This document shows, piece by piece, positions 54,662 to 62,325 of a DNA stretch of 64,000 nt. The stretch is from contig NZ_LGEC01000114.1 of the NCBI RefSeq assembly GCF_001279585.1, forward strand, positions 248,001 through 312,000, given 5' to 3'. The DNA comes from Nocardiopsis sp. NRRL B-16309. Lineage in GTDB: Bacteria > Actinomycetota > Actinomycetes > Streptosporangiales > Streptosporangiaceae. Below the pieces are notes generated by a model. It was not told the origin of the DNA, searched no databases, and saw only the letters and a list, made by a program, of their open reading frames with translations. Numbering within the stretch: position 1 is the stretch's first letter; the number at the start of each line of letters is the position of its first letter. A program made the position numbers and the translations under genes.

Positions 54662-55033
54662 ATGCACAACCCACTGAACCTCGACATCATCGACGCCACC
54701 GGCTTCGCCACCGGGCAGCCCGACCGCGACGCCGGCCACGTCAACGAGATCGCCGCCTCCATGGAAACCCACGGCTGGCACGGCGCACCCCTCGTCGTCC
54801 TCAGTGACTACGCACGCGCCTACACCGGCACCCACCGCCTCGCCGCCGCCGAACAAGCCGACCTCGACTACGTGCCCGCCGTCGAGCTGGCCGACATCTT
54901 CGAGGCGTGCGACCTCGACCTGTTGCAGATCTGCGAAGACGAGGACCTGTCCATCCTCGAAGACCGCCCCGAGGTACTGAGGCACCTGCCCGACGACATC
55001 CGCGCCGCCTACGGCCTCGACGACATCTGCTGA
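54662..55033 (+). CDS. ParB/sulfiredoxin-like N-domain protein
   Basis: The 123-residue protein has the ParB-like core: HVNEIAASMETHGWHGAPLV near 26-45 and YTGTHRLAAAEQADLDYVPAVEL near 60-82, where T-G-x-H-R matches the G-x-H-R box. The HTH part of ParB is missing, so it is a stand-alone N-domain, as found in phage and plasmid modification or partition proteins. It ends in an acidic stretch. The next gene starts on its stop codon. Confidence 0.75.
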   Translation: MHNPLNLDIIDATGFATGQPDRDAGHVNEIAASMETHGWHGAPLVVLSDYARAYTGTHRLAAAEQADLDYVPAVELADIFEACDLDLLQICEDEDLSILEDRPEVLRHLPDDIRAAYGLDDIC

Positions 55034-55248
55034 TGAGCGACTACGTCGAACAGTTCCGGGCCCTCACCGTCCAGCAGAACGCCGCACAGGCAGAGGTGGA
55101 CAGGATCGGCGCTGAACGGGCGCGGGTGCTCGCCGCCTACCACGCAGAGTCCGGCCTGTCCTACGCCAAGATCGGCGCGGAAGTCGGGCTGAAGCGCGCC
55201 ACTGTCCAACAGCTCGTGGAACGCGGACGCGCCCTCGACACCCCCTGA
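55033..55248 (+). CDS. Small helix-turn-helix protein
   Basis: The 71-residue protein has a helical N-terminus and HTH LSYAKIGAEVGLKRATVQQL near 44-63. ATG overlaps the ParB-like stop. It may be the DNA-binding partner of that N-domain. Confidence 0.65.
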   Translation: MSDYVEQFRALTVQQNAAQAEVDRIGAERARVLAAYHAESGLSYAKIGAEVGLKRATVQQLVERGRALDTP

Positions 55249-55265
55249 GCACCGACGGAGGAACC

Positions 55266-55463
55266 ATGAACGACCTGCCCCGCGACCCCGGCACCCTCTA
55301 CGCCGTCAAGTCCAACGTCACCGGACGCCACATCACGCTCCCCGACTACGGGGCCGCCTACGAGCACTGGCACGCCGGACGTGTGGTCTACACGAAGAAC
55401 GGCAACGGCACCCGCGCCGAACGCAACGCCCGCACCTGGCAGCCCGTCGACCCGCCAGCCTGA
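55266..55463 (+). CDS. 65-residue hypothetical protein
   Basis: ATG with GGAGG upstream. The sequence TLYAVKSNVTGRHITLPDYG and HAGRVVYTKNG looks beta-rich. No family. Part of a train of tiny genes. Confidence 0.5.
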   Translation: MNDLPRDPGTLYAVKSNVTGRHITLPDYGAAYEHWHAGRVVYTKNGNGTRAERNARTWQPVDPPA

Positions 55464-55486
55464 CCCCCTGAACGAAGGAGCACAAC

Positions 55487-55708
55487 ATGGCCAGCTACAC
55501 CGACCACATCCGCCCGAACCAGCGGTACAAGAACTGCCACCCGCTCGACAGCACCGTCCTCATCGTCCGCGAGTACGACGGCGGCGACCGAGTCAAGGTC
55601 ACCGACACCCGAGGCAAGAACGTGCGCTGGATCAACGCGAAGACGTTGCGCCCGTCCGCGACCAAGCCCAACGGAGAGCCGTACAAGTCCGGCTACGCCC
55701 CCGCCTGA
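55487..55708 (+). CDS. 73-residue basic hypothetical protein
   Basis: ATG with AAGGAG upstream. It is basic with a small beta fold pattern (TVLIVREYDGGDRVKVTDTR, GKNVRWINAKTLRPS) like a SH3/KOW-type small domain. No firm family. Confidence 0.5.
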   Translation: MASYTDHIRPNQRYKNCHPLDSTVLIVREYDGGDRVKVTDTRGKNVRWINAKTLRPSATKPNGEPYKSGYAPA

Positions 55709-55717
55709 GGAGCCCCC

Positions 55718-55915
55718 TTGCCCACCCCGGCCGTTGACCTCACCCCCGGCGACACCTACGCCTACGGCCCCCACGTGTTCACCGTGACCGCCCGGCCGTA
55801 CACCGTGCCCGGGTGCTTCGGGGAGGACGTGCTCCGCATCCCCGTCCGCGACCACAACGGCGTCGACACCTGCGACGTCGTGTACCCCGACCACGAAGTA
55901 CAGAAGGAGACGTGA
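55718..55915 (+). CDS. 65-residue hypothetical protein
   Basis: Starts at TTG 55718 with GGAG upstream. VDLTPGDTYAYGPHVFTVTA and PGCFGEDVLRIPV suggest a small beta domain. The next ATG overlaps its stop. Confidence 0.45.
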   Translation: MPTPAVDLTPGDTYAYGPHVFTVTARPYTVPGCFGEDVLRIPVRDHNGVDTCDVVYPDHEVQKET

Positions 55916-56106
55916 TGGACCACGCCGACCGAGTCCGCATCACCCGAACGAACTCCCCCGCCAACCCCTACGCGTGGCGGTGCACCGTTCCCGACTCCGA
56001 GTCGTACACCGGAGAGTGCGGAGACGCCTCGTTCTCCAGCTCGCAGGAGCGCGCCGAAATGGACCACGCCGCACACGTCGCCGACAAGCACACCGAGGAG
56101 TCCTGA
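55915..56106 (+). CDS. 63-residue hypothetical protein
   Basis: ATG on the preceding stop. It has two Cys (RCTVPDSESYTGECGD) and a His/Glu-rich end (EMDHAAHVADKHTEES), so a small metal site is possible. No family. Confidence 0.45.
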   Translation: MDHADRVRITRTNSPANPYAWRCTVPDSESYTGECGDASFSSSQERAEMDHAAHVADKHTEES

Positions 56107-56483
56107 TGTCCGGCCTGTCCGCCGACCCCACCCTGTTCCGCTGGACCGGCGGACCCGACCAAACCGAAGACCCCACCTGGGCCGTGAACGCCATCCAGGC
56201 GGGAGGTCTGGAGTTCACCAACGACGGCACTCCTGACGTGCGCCTCAAGGTCACCGACACCGGGCAGACCGCTAAGCCTGGCGACTGCCTCACCCACCGA
56301 GACGGCACCATCCGAGTCATCCCCGCCGGGGTGGCGCCGAACGCCTGCCGACACTGCGGCGACGACAAGTACCACCACGGCAACCAGTGGCACCGGGCGG
56401 TCGGGTTCCACAAGTGGATCGAGCCCACCGACGAACAGCGCAAGGACCGGATGAAGGCCCGCGCGCTGGGAGGAGAGAAGTGA
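56106..56483 (+). CDS. 125-residue hypothetical protein with CxxC/HH site
   Basis: The ATG overlaps the preceding stop. Residues near 84-92 have ACRHCGDDKYHHGNQWH, a probable zinc site of phage-type proteins. The front half reads TWAVNAIQAGGLEFTNDGTP. Function unknown. Confidence 0.5.
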   Translation: MSGLSADPTLFRWTGGPDQTEDPTWAVNAIQAGGLEFTNDGTPDVRLKVTDTGQTAKPGDCLTHRDGTIRVIPAGVAPNACRHCGDDKYHHGNQWHRAVGFHKWIEPTDEQRKDRMKARALGGEK

Positions 56484-56650
56484 TGTCCGACCCCACCGAC
56501 GGACAGGTCGCCGCTGTCATGGCCGCGATCGTCGCACCACCCGAGAAGCAACCCCGCAGTGTCGCGGTCGAATACCAGCGGTTCGAGCTGGAGCAGACCA
56601 TCCGGCGGGTGTGGCCGCACATCGCAGAACAGATCACCAAGGAGACGTGA
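56483..56650 (+). CDS. 55-residue hypothetical protein
   Basis: ATG overlaps the preceding stop with AGGAGAG upstream. It is a helical protein (GQVAAVMAAIVAPP, EYQRFELEQTIRRVWPHIAE). No family. Confidence 0.45.
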   Translation: MSDPTDGQVAAVMAAIVAPPEKQPRSVAVEYQRFELEQTIRRVWPHIAEQITKET

Positions 56651-57084
56651 TGGACCTGCGTGACCGGATCGCTGACGCCATCGCCCGCGCCCACGACGAC
56701 ACCCCCGCCAGCGTGCACCCGCTCATGGAGGACTACCGGGAGACCGCCGACAAGGTGATGGAGGTGGTGGACGCTGAGATCGGGCGGCTCACCCGGGAAC
56801 GTGACGAAGCCCGCGATGCCGCCCGCACCTACCTCCACAACGGGGCAAGGCTCATCAACAAGCGAGCAGTGAAGCAGTACCACCTGGAGGAGGAAATCAA
56901 GCAGCTTCGGCGGACCGTGCCCGACCCCGACGACCTCGCCACCGTCCTCGAACTGACAAACACCCACGCCCACAAGGTGTCCCGCCTGTGGGGCCCCAAC
57001 GGGACCTCGTGCGAGAAGTGCGTGGCCCGCTTCCGGGTGAACGCCGCCCCGGCCCGCGCCCGCCAGCTCAAGGAGGAGAAGTGA
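56650..57084 (+). CDS. 144-residue coiled-coil hypothetical protein
   Basis: The ATG overlaps the preceding stop. A long charged helix (EIGRLTRERDEARDAARTYL, EEEIKQLRRTVPD) spans about 35-95, and a C-terminal TSCEKCVARFRV supplies one CxxC. No family recognised. Confidence 0.5.
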   Translation: MDLRDRIADAIARAHDDTPASVHPLMEDYRETADKVMEVVDAEIGRLTRERDEARDAARTYLHNGARLINKRAVKQYHLEEEIKQLRRTVPDPDDLATVLELTNTHAHKVSRLWGPNGTSCEKCVARFRVNAAPARARQLKEEK

Positions 57085-57257
57085 ACAGCCCCGAGGAGCG
57101 CCCGCCACTGCTGAGCGGCCCCCGAGTCATCCCGCGATGCCGATGGTGCAAGCGCCGGGTTCGCATCCGCGCCACCGGCACCGCGACCGCCCACAAGGTC
57201 AAGGGGGAACGCTGCCCTGGGAGCGGCCAGAACATGGACCTGCGAGAAACCACCTGA
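57081..57257 (+). CDS. 58-residue hypothetical protein
   Basis: GTG overlaps the preceding stop. It has PRCRWCKRRVRIRATGTATA and RCPGSGQ, a four-Cys-like zinc ribbon. It is the last gene of the train and is followed by a terminator. Confidence 0.5.
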   Translation: MNSPEERPPLLSGPRVIPRCRWCKRRVRIRATGTATAHKVKGERCPGSGQNMDLRETT

Positions 57258-57272
57258 CCACCCACCACCGTG

Positions 57273-57294
57273 AGGCCCGGCTTCGGCCGGGCTT
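57273..57294. terminator. Hairpin terminator of the first small-gene train
   Basis: GCCCGGC (57275-57281) TTCG GCCGGGC (57286-57292) then TT, 17 bp after the stop. Confidence 0.85.
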
Positions 57295-57320
57295 CCGTGC
57301 GTCACAACCAGGTCGAGCCC

Positions 57321-57349
57321 CTGACAACAAGAAAGCCCCGCCCTACCCT
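57321..57349 (+). promoter_or_regulatory. Promoter of XRE-TPR gene
   Basis: -35 CTGACA (57321-57326) and -10 TACCCT (57344-57349) with a 17-bp spacer, 36 bp before the ATG. Confidence 0.65.
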
Positions 57350-57384
57350 GAGAGTGCGACCAACCAGGAAGGACGGGGCCAGAC

Positions 57385-58593
57385 ATGACCCACCATACCG
57401 AAGAGACCACCGGCCAACGAGTAGCCCGACTCCGCAAACTCCGCGGCCTCACCCAACACGGGCTCGCCGACCGCGCCCACGTCTCACGCGGCCTCATCGC
57501 CAAAGTAGAAACCGGAGACCGGGTGGCCACCCCCGCGTTCATTGCAGCCGTCGCCGGCGCCCTCGCAGCGGATCCCACCGAACTGTCCGGGCAGCCGTTC
57601 CGCGGAGACACCGCAGCCAAAGACCGGGTGCACGCCACCATCCCCGACATGCGCCGCGCCCTGGACACCATCGACGTCCCCCCGGATCTGGGTATGGCGC
57701 CGCGCCCGGTCCCGGTGCTCGCGCGCGAGATCGAACGGTTGCGCCAGTGCTCGCTGAACGCCCGCTTCGTGGACGTCGGCACGTCCCTGCCCGCTGTGCT
57801 CACCGAGTTGGCCGTGCACCTGCACACCACCGAGTCCCCGCGCGTGTGGCGGCACATCAACGCCGCCCAAGCACTCGCCGCGTCCATGACGCGCCGGCTC
57901 GGGTACATGGACCTCGCGACGGCCGCCATCAAGGACGCCGCCACTTCCGCGGGACGCTCCGACGACCCCAACCTCCCAGCGCTCGCGCTGCTCCCCCGGG
58001 CGCTCATGATGATGATGTACGGGTCATGGGTCACCGGGTTGCAGTTGGTGCGCACCGCCGCCGGCCGACTCGACCAAGACACCCCGCAGGCGTTGGCGGT
58101 GTCCGGGGCGCTGCAACTCCGGTCGGCGATCCTGTCCGCGCGGGGCACACAGACCGGTGACACCACCGAGTCGCAGGCATGGGATCACCACGCACAAGCC
58201 GTGGAAGCCGCACAGCAGCTCCCCCCGCGCGCCCACGACTTCTACGCGCTCCAGTTCAACCCCGCCAATGTGGCGATCCACGGGGCGGCGGTGGCTGTGG
58301 AGATGGGCGACTACGACGAAGCGCTCCGTCGGGACACCGAGATCACCGCGCCCGTGCTGGCGTCCCTGCCGGATGAGCGCAGGGCGCACCACGGCATCGA
58401 CATGGCGCGCGCTTACGTGGAGCTGGGTAAGCGCGACAAGGCTCTGGAGCGGCTTGTGGGCGCCGAGAAAGCTGCCCCGCAGATGACCCGCTACCACCCG
58501 TCCGCGCGGGGCGTGGCGGCGCACCTGGTGGACTACCACCGCACCATCCCCGAGCCGTTGCGTGGGTTGGCGCGGAGGATGCAGGTCAGCTAG
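57385..58593 (+). CDS. XRE-family regulator with TPR domain
   Basis: The 402-residue protein has an XRE HTH at about 9-64 (RVARLRKLRGLTQHGLADRA, then HVSRGLIAKVETGDR) and a long helical C-terminal part (about 100-395) with TPR-like pairs such as VEMGDYDEALRRDTEI and YVELGKRDKALERLVGA. This form is common in actinomycete elements and senses peptides or host proteins. It starts with ATG 57385, AGGAAGG upstream. A palindrome downstream before the next gene may be its site. Confidence 0.85.
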   Translation: MTHHTEETTGQRVARLRKLRGLTQHGLADRAHVSRGLIAKVETGDRVATPAFIAAVAGALAADPTELSGQPFRGDTAAKDRVHATIPDMRRALDTIDVPPDLGMAPRPVPVLAREIERLRQCSLNARFVDVGTSLPAVLTELAVHLHTTESPRVWRHINAAQALAASMTRRLGYMDLATAAIKDAATSAGRSDDPNLPALALLPRALMMMMYGSWVTGLQLVRTAAGRLDQDTPQALAVSGALQLRSAILSARGTQTGDTTESQAWDHHAQAVEAAQQLPPRAHDFYALQFNPANVAIHGAAVAVEMGDYDEALRRDTEITAPVLASLPDERRAHHGIDMARAYVELGKRDKALERLVGAEKAAPQMTRYHPSARGVAAHLVDYHRTIPEPLRGLARRMQVS

Positions 58594-58615
58594 CCGACGG
58601 TGTCAAGAACCCGCG

Positions 58616-58632
58616 TGTCCCAAGTTGGGACA
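58616..58632. promoter_or_regulatory. Perfect 17-bp palindrome
   Basis: TGTCCCAA (58616-58623), centre G, TTGGGACA (58625-58632), 23 bp after the XRE stop and 33 bp before the next ATG. It looks like an operator for the XRE protein at the promoter of 58665; the binding protein is inferred. Confidence 0.7.
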
Positions 58633-58664
58633 GCAAAGGTGTTGCGGGCTGTGACCGTGGACAC

Positions 58665-58910
58665 ATGGACGCTCACAGCCCGGACGGGGCCCCGCAGCCA
58701 CGAGACGAAGACGCCCACGAACTCGCCCGCCTGGCCCGCATGTACGGCGACGAGTACCGGGTGTGGCGCACGGAGCGGTTCTGGATGGCGACCGCGCTGG
58801 TGGACGGTGTCACCCCCACGCTCATGGAGGAGACCGCGGACGCCCTGGAGGCGCGCCTACGCGCCCCGGGGAAGCCGATCGCAGCGAAGTACACGCTGGG
58901 GTCGTCGTGA
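58665..58910 (+). CDS. 81-residue hypothetical protein under palindrome control
   Basis: The ATG lies 33 bp after a perfect dyad. The sequence has an acidic start (DEDAHELARLARMYGDEYRV) and a long helix. Small proteins next to XRE regulators in actinomycetes are often their partners (DUF397-like position), but I do not recognise this family. Confidence 0.55.
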   Translation: MDAHSPDGAPQPRDEDAHELARLARMYGDEYRVWRTERFWMATALVDGVTPTLMEETADALEARLRAPGKPIAAKYTLGSS

Positions 58911-59254
58911 CGCGCCCGGGTGTGCTGTGGCGGTGCGAGGCGCCCCGTGAGGACATGTCCGACCTCGCGGAAGCGGTACGGCAGTGGGTGGCGCTCAACC
59001 CCTCACCCGCCCGCGACGAACGTGCCCCGCTGCGGAACCACGTACACCACACCGTCCTCGACCAGCAGCCGTATCGACCGGCGCACCGTCGACCTGGCCA
59101 ACCCGTACTCCTGCACCAGGCGCGGCTCCGACGGGATCGCCCGATGCGCAGCCCAGTCACCGCGGCGGATGCGCGCCGCCAGGATCGCAGCCAACTGCCG
59201 GTACGGGGTGACGGGACCGTCATAGTCGATCTCATCGTCCGGCCCGAACTCTGA
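58907..59254 (+). CDS. Possible small protein, antisense to GntR gene
   Basis: A frame starts at GTG 58907 overlapping the preceding stop (GTGA) and runs 115 residues: VTRPGVLWRCEAPREDMSDL, AEAVRQWVALNPSP, then a basic tail. Its last 84 codons lie opposite the GntR gene. The coupling hints at a real gene, but the antisense part may be a shadow. A short real gene followed by overrun is possible. Confidence 0.25.
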   Translation: MTRPGVLWRCEAPREDMSDLAEAVRQWVALNPSPARDERAPLRNHVHHTVLDQQPYRPAHRRPGQPVLLHQARLRRDRPMRSPVTAADARRQDRSQLPVRGDGTVIVDLIVRPEL

Positions 59255-59266
59255 GTGATGTGCCAT
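59003..59266 (-). CDS. GntR-type HTH regulator (KorSA-like)
   Basis: The 87-residue protein is little more than a GntR winged helix: PYRQLAAILAARIRRGDWAA, AIPSEPRLVQEYGLARSTV, RRSIRLLVEDGVVYVVPQRG. Short or long GntR proteins (KorSA) repress transfer and excision genes in AICE such as pSAM2. No ligand domain is present. It is divergent from the gene at 59345 across ATACGT repeats. Confidence 0.8.
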   Translation of the reverse strand: MAHHSEFGPDDEIDYDGPVTPYRQLAAILAARIRRGDWAAHRAIPSEPRLVQEYGLARSTVRRSIRLLVEDGVVYVVPQRGTFVAGG

Positions 59267-59287
59267 GGGCGCACCGTAGAGACGTGC

Positions 59288-59323
59288 ATACGTTCAGGTA
59301 CCAGCGGATACGTTTCGATACGT
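59288..59323. promoter_or_regulatory. ATACGT repeats in divergent gntR promoter
   Basis: ATACGT at 59288, 59308 and 59318. The last two are 10 bp apart (one helical turn), and the first is 20 bp from the second. This phasing fits multiple bound GntR dimers that control both directions. Confidence 0.6.
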
Positions 59324-59344
59324 AGGAAGACAAGGCGATACAAG

Positions 59345-59644
59345 ATGGCTGCCCTCGAAGGACTCGCGCAACACGCCGCGCCAGACACCGACCGGTCCCA
59401 GCTCGACCTGTGGTTGGTCGACCGCGACCAGGTCACCGACGCTGACGGTGTCCCGCTCACCGGTGAGGAGCTGGTGGCGCTCGCCACCCGCATCGGTGAG
59501 CACACCCACGCCGGCCCCGGGACCCTGCCCGCACTCCCAGCGACCGTGGAGTTTCACCGGTGCCTCGTGCACATCGGAGGCCGGGCGCTCATCGGCGGTG
59601 AGGTGGCTGCGCTGTCCGTGCACGTGGCCAGCCTCGCCCAATAG
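59345..59644 (+). CDS. 99-residue hypothetical protein divergent from gntR
   Basis: Starts at ATG 59345. It has LDLWLVDRDQVTDADGVPLT and RIGEHTHAGPGTLPALPATV; the fold is unclear. It is the only gene controlled across the ATACGT repeats. Function unknown. Confidence 0.55.
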   Translation: MAALEGLAQHAAPDTDRSQLDLWLVDRDQVTDADGVPLTGEELVALATRIGEHTHAGPGTLPALPATVEFHRCLVHIGGRALIGGEVAALSVHVASLAQ

Positions 59645-59793
59645 GTCGTCCGCGCGCCCCCACCGTCCTGAGGACGCGCGCGGTCAGGTCCTGGGTGCGG
59701 CTGGTGGGCCGCCCCGGGGAGGGCCCGGCGGGGAAGCACGTCCGGGTCCGGCCCCCGTCATCCGCAAGGGTGGCGGGGGTTTTCGCCTGAGTG

Positions 59794-59823
59794 GGCCCCG
59801 CCCCCGGGAGGGAGGGCGGGGCC
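59794..59823. terminator. GC-rich bidirectional terminator
   Basis: GGCCCCGCCC (59794-59803) pairs with GGGCGGGGCC (59814-59823) between two converging genes. Confidence 0.8.
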
Positions 59824-59834
59824 GTGGGGAGAGG

Positions 59835-60218
59835 CTACGGGATGCGGATCTTGGCGTAGTCGCGGTGGTCGCTGTAGACGGACGCGAGGGCTTGGAGTAC
59901 GAGGTCGTTCCGCAGCAGCTCCGCGTCAGGCACCCCCTGCGATTCGCCCTGTTCGATGCGCGCCCGCTGCTCACAGAGGTCGATGATCCGTCGCTTCACC
60001 TCGATCTCCCGCAACACCCGGGCGGGATCGTTGCGGACGATGTGGCGTGACACCCCAGCGTCGAAGGTGAGTAGTTCTTCTTCGTGGTCGCCGAGCGAGA
60101 TGGCTCCGGAGCGCACCTCGCGCCAGTCCGGTCCGGCGTCGTTGTGGGCGCCGAACGCGAACCGCGCCGCCCACTCTTCCTCGTCCAGCCGTGCGGCCAG
60201 GAACTCGGTGATGGTCAT
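59835..60218 (-). CDS. DUF6221 family protein (second copy)
   Basis: The 127-residue protein opens MTITEFLAARLDEEEWAARF, as in the DUF6221 protein at 51277, followed by a helical half (VSRHIVRNDPARVLREIEVKRRIID). ATG 60218 is preceded by AGGAG and overlaps the upstream gene. Function unknown. Confidence 0.75.
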   Translation of the reverse strand: MTITEFLAARLDEEEWAARFAFGAHNDAGPDWREVRSGAISLGDHEEELLTFDAGVSRHIVRNDPARVLREIEVKRRIIDLCEQRARIEQGESQGVPDAELLRNDLVLQALASVYSDHRDYAKIRIP

Positions 60219-60478
60219 GATCCGGTCTCCTTCTTCTTCGCGGCGCGGCGGGCCTTGATGGCCTCACGGATCTCGGGGTTCAGTGCCTGCCGGATGGTCT
60301 CCCGGGTGTATCCCGTGGCGTTGATCAAGTTGACCTGCTTCCACCCGGCGCGGGCGTGGATGTCGCGTAGTCGCTGGTCGCGGCGTTGGATGGCTTGTTC
60401 GGTGAGTTCTTCTATGTGGGCGATGTCGGCGTCGTAGTCGGCGATGGCTTGCCGGACTTCGGTCTCTGGGTTGGTCAT
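60215..60478 (-). CDS. Small helix-turn-helix protein
   Basis: The 87-residue protein has a charged coil and an HTH-like end (WKQVNLINATGYTRETIRQA near 47-66). ATG 60478 has a -10-like TATCCT 6 bp upstream, so it may be leaderless; a start at 60523 is possible. It is coupled to the DUF6221 gene. Confidence 0.6.
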   Translation of the reverse strand: MTNPETEVRQAIADYDADIAHIEELTEQAIQRRDQRLRDIHARAGWKQVNLINATGYTRETIRQALNPEIREAIKARRAAKKKETGS

Positions 60479-60504
60479 CCTTCGAGGATAACAGGCAACG
60501 TTTG

Positions 60505-60546
60505 GCCTAACCATGCTTGACAATGCCTAACCATGCTTGACATACT
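60505..60546 (+). promoter_or_regulatory. Direct repeats overlapping promoter
   Basis: GCCTAACCATGCTTGACA occurs at 60505-60522 and again at 60525-60542, a 20-bp period. The first copy supplies -35 TTGACA (60517-60522), and CATACT (60541-60546) is the -10 with an 18-bp spacer. The repeats lie between divergent genes and can bind a regulator on one DNA face. Confidence 0.7.
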
Positions 60547-60576
60547 GAGGTCATCAGCACAAACGAGGGAGCGGAC

Positions 60577-61455
60577 ATGACCAGCACCGAGATCCCGGCA
60601 GGGACCAGCGTCACGATCACCACCGGCCAGTACGCGGGGCGCACCGCCACCGTCCTGGACCACAACCACGGCGCCGTCGACGCCCCCGACCGCCCCAACC
60701 ACGGGCGCGCCTACCTGATGGTCGCCTTGGACAAGCCCGACCACGAGTGGAGCCCCGGGTGGACGCGCCAGTTCGCCGACGAGCTCCAGGTGAACGAAGA
60801 GACCAAGGAGCCCGCCCGCACCCCCTACGACGCCGACCACGTCGTGATCATCGAGGAGCCCGGCACCATCACCGCCCTGTACATCTACGACCCCGAGAAG
60901 GCCAAGGACCCCCACGCGACCTACAACGCCCCGGGCTTCAGGGCCATGGACGAGTACGAGGTTGTCGCCGAAGCCAGCCGCTTCTACAAGGTCTGCGGCG
61001 CGGACTTCTCCGGATGGATCGTTCGGAGCGGCAACGAGTACAACACCGAGCCGATCCCGAACAAGAAGGCCGCCATGCAGGAGCTCAAGTACTGCATCGC
61101 CGACTACTTCACCGGAGGGGCCACCCCCGAGGAGACGGAGAAGGCCCCGGAAGCCGAGGCGAACGACACGGGCAGCCCCGCCCCCGCTCTCGTAGAAGAG
61201 ATCGCACGCATCACGGAACAGCAGCCCACCGGAACCCTCGCGGACTGGTTGGGGACCGCGCTCACCAGCAACGTCGCCCACCTGCGCAGGGAGCCCGGCG
61301 GCGCGGAGGCATGGTGCGACCGCAACAGCCAACGCCCCGTAGGCACTCGGAAGGTCATCGCCTGCCACACCTGCGCAGAGATCCTCTGGGAGCTGTCCAG
61401 CGAGGCCATGGCCCGGGTCTATCAGAACGCCGTGCGCGACAACGTCAACCGCTAA
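60577..61455 (+). CDS. 292-residue hypothetical protein
   Basis: ATG 60577 follows GAGGGAG. The N-terminal part resembles a KOW/SH3-like beta domain (TSVTITTGQYAGRTATVLDH). The C-terminal part has VIACHTCAEILWELS. No family recognised. It is the first gene of the second small-gene train. Confidence 0.6.
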   Translation: MTSTEIPAGTSVTITTGQYAGRTATVLDHNHGAVDAPDRPNHGRAYLMVALDKPDHEWSPGWTRQFADELQVNEETKEPARTPYDADHVVIIEEPGTITALYIYDPEKAKDPHATYNAPGFRAMDEYEVVAEASRFYKVCGADFSGWIVRSGNEYNTEPIPNKKAAMQELKYCIADYFTGGATPEETEKAPEAEANDTGSPAPALVEEIARITEQQPTGTLADWLGTALTSNVAHLRREPGGAEAWCDRNSQRPVGTRKVIACHTCAEILWELSSEAMARVYQNAVRDNVNR

Positions 61456-61481
61456 CCCCCTCTGGCCTCGAAGGAGCCCCC

Positions 61482-61832
61482 GTGAAGATCCGCCCCACCA
61501 TCGAAGAAGCCTGCGTCAAGAGGGCCATGCGCCAGGCCGCACGCCGCGCGACCGTCGCCACCCGCAAGGCAGCGTCCGCCGCCCACCGCGACGGGCTCCA
61601 CACCATCGCGAGCCACCTCCGCCAGATGGGCGCCGACGAGAAGACCGCGACCGCGATCGCCGCCACGCTCCGCAAGAAGGTCACCCCCGGCATCCGTGGG
61701 TTCGCGCTCAAGGACGGTGTACGCCGCTCCTGCACCCGCTACACCCGCGGCCAGATCCTCGCCGCCCTGGTGGTCTACAAGCCCCGCAGCGACGCCAACA
61801 AGGCGTTCCGCACCCTCGCCCTCGCCGCATAG
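61482..61832 (+). CDS. 116-residue basic hypothetical protein
   Basis: GTG 61482 with AAGGAG upstream. It is very basic (RAMRQAARRATVATRKAASA) and helix-rich. A nucleic-acid binding role is possible. No family. Confidence 0.5.
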   Translation: MKIRPTIEEACVKRAMRQAARRATVATRKAASAAHRDGLHTIASHLRQMGADEKTATAIAATLRKKVTPGIRGFALKDGVRRSCTRYTRGQILAALVVYKPRSDANKAFRTLALAA

Positions 61833-61840
61833 GAGACACC

Positions 61841-62113
61841 GTGACCAAGACCGAAACCCGCGCTTCCTACCGCGCCCGCAAGAAGGCGTTCCGCGCACAG
61901 CTCCCCCAGTACCTGCCGCACCTCGCCGCCATCAACGACGAACTCGCCGAGAATCCGGACGACCCGCGTGGCGACGACTGGGCGTTCGTGGACGCTCTCG
62001 CCGCGAACATCCGCGAAGCACTCGCCAACAAGGCATGGCTCCAGCGGCAGAGCCACGCGACGCTGGAGCGCATCGGCCGCATGGGCACCGGCTACGCCCA
62101 GGAGGTGTCCTGA
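61841..62113 (+). CDS. 90-residue hypothetical protein
   Basis: GTG start. A helical protein (RARKKAFRAQLPQYLPHLAA, DDWAFVDALAANIREAL) ending at the next ATG. No family. Confidence 0.5.
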   Translation: MTKTETRASYRARKKAFRAQLPQYLPHLAAINDELAENPDDPRGDDWAFVDALAANIREALANKAWLQRQSHATLERIGRMGTGYAQEVS

Positions 62114-62325
62114 TGGGCCGCACCTACCGCGACGGCACTACCAGCGTCGGACCGCAGTGCGGCGAGTGCGGCCACCCCGCCCGGTGGCGCATCGACTGGT
62201 CCGGAACCCGACTCGGCCACACGCACGCCTGCGGACAGCACATCGCCAAGCTGGCACCCCGCGACCAGGACGCCATGCTCCTCAGTCCGATCGAACCGCA
62301 GCGCATCCCCTTGGAGGAGTCGTGA
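62113..62325 (+). CDS. 70-residue zinc-ribbon-like protein
   Basis: ATG overlaps the preceding stop. CGECGHPARWRIDWSGT, then HTHACGQHIAKL, supply a C-x2-C and H/C site as in phage zinc ribbons. Function unknown. Confidence 0.55.
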   Translation: MGRTYRDGTTSVGPQCGECGHPARWRIDWSGTRLGHTHACGQHIAKLAPRDQDAMLLSPIEPQRIPLEES

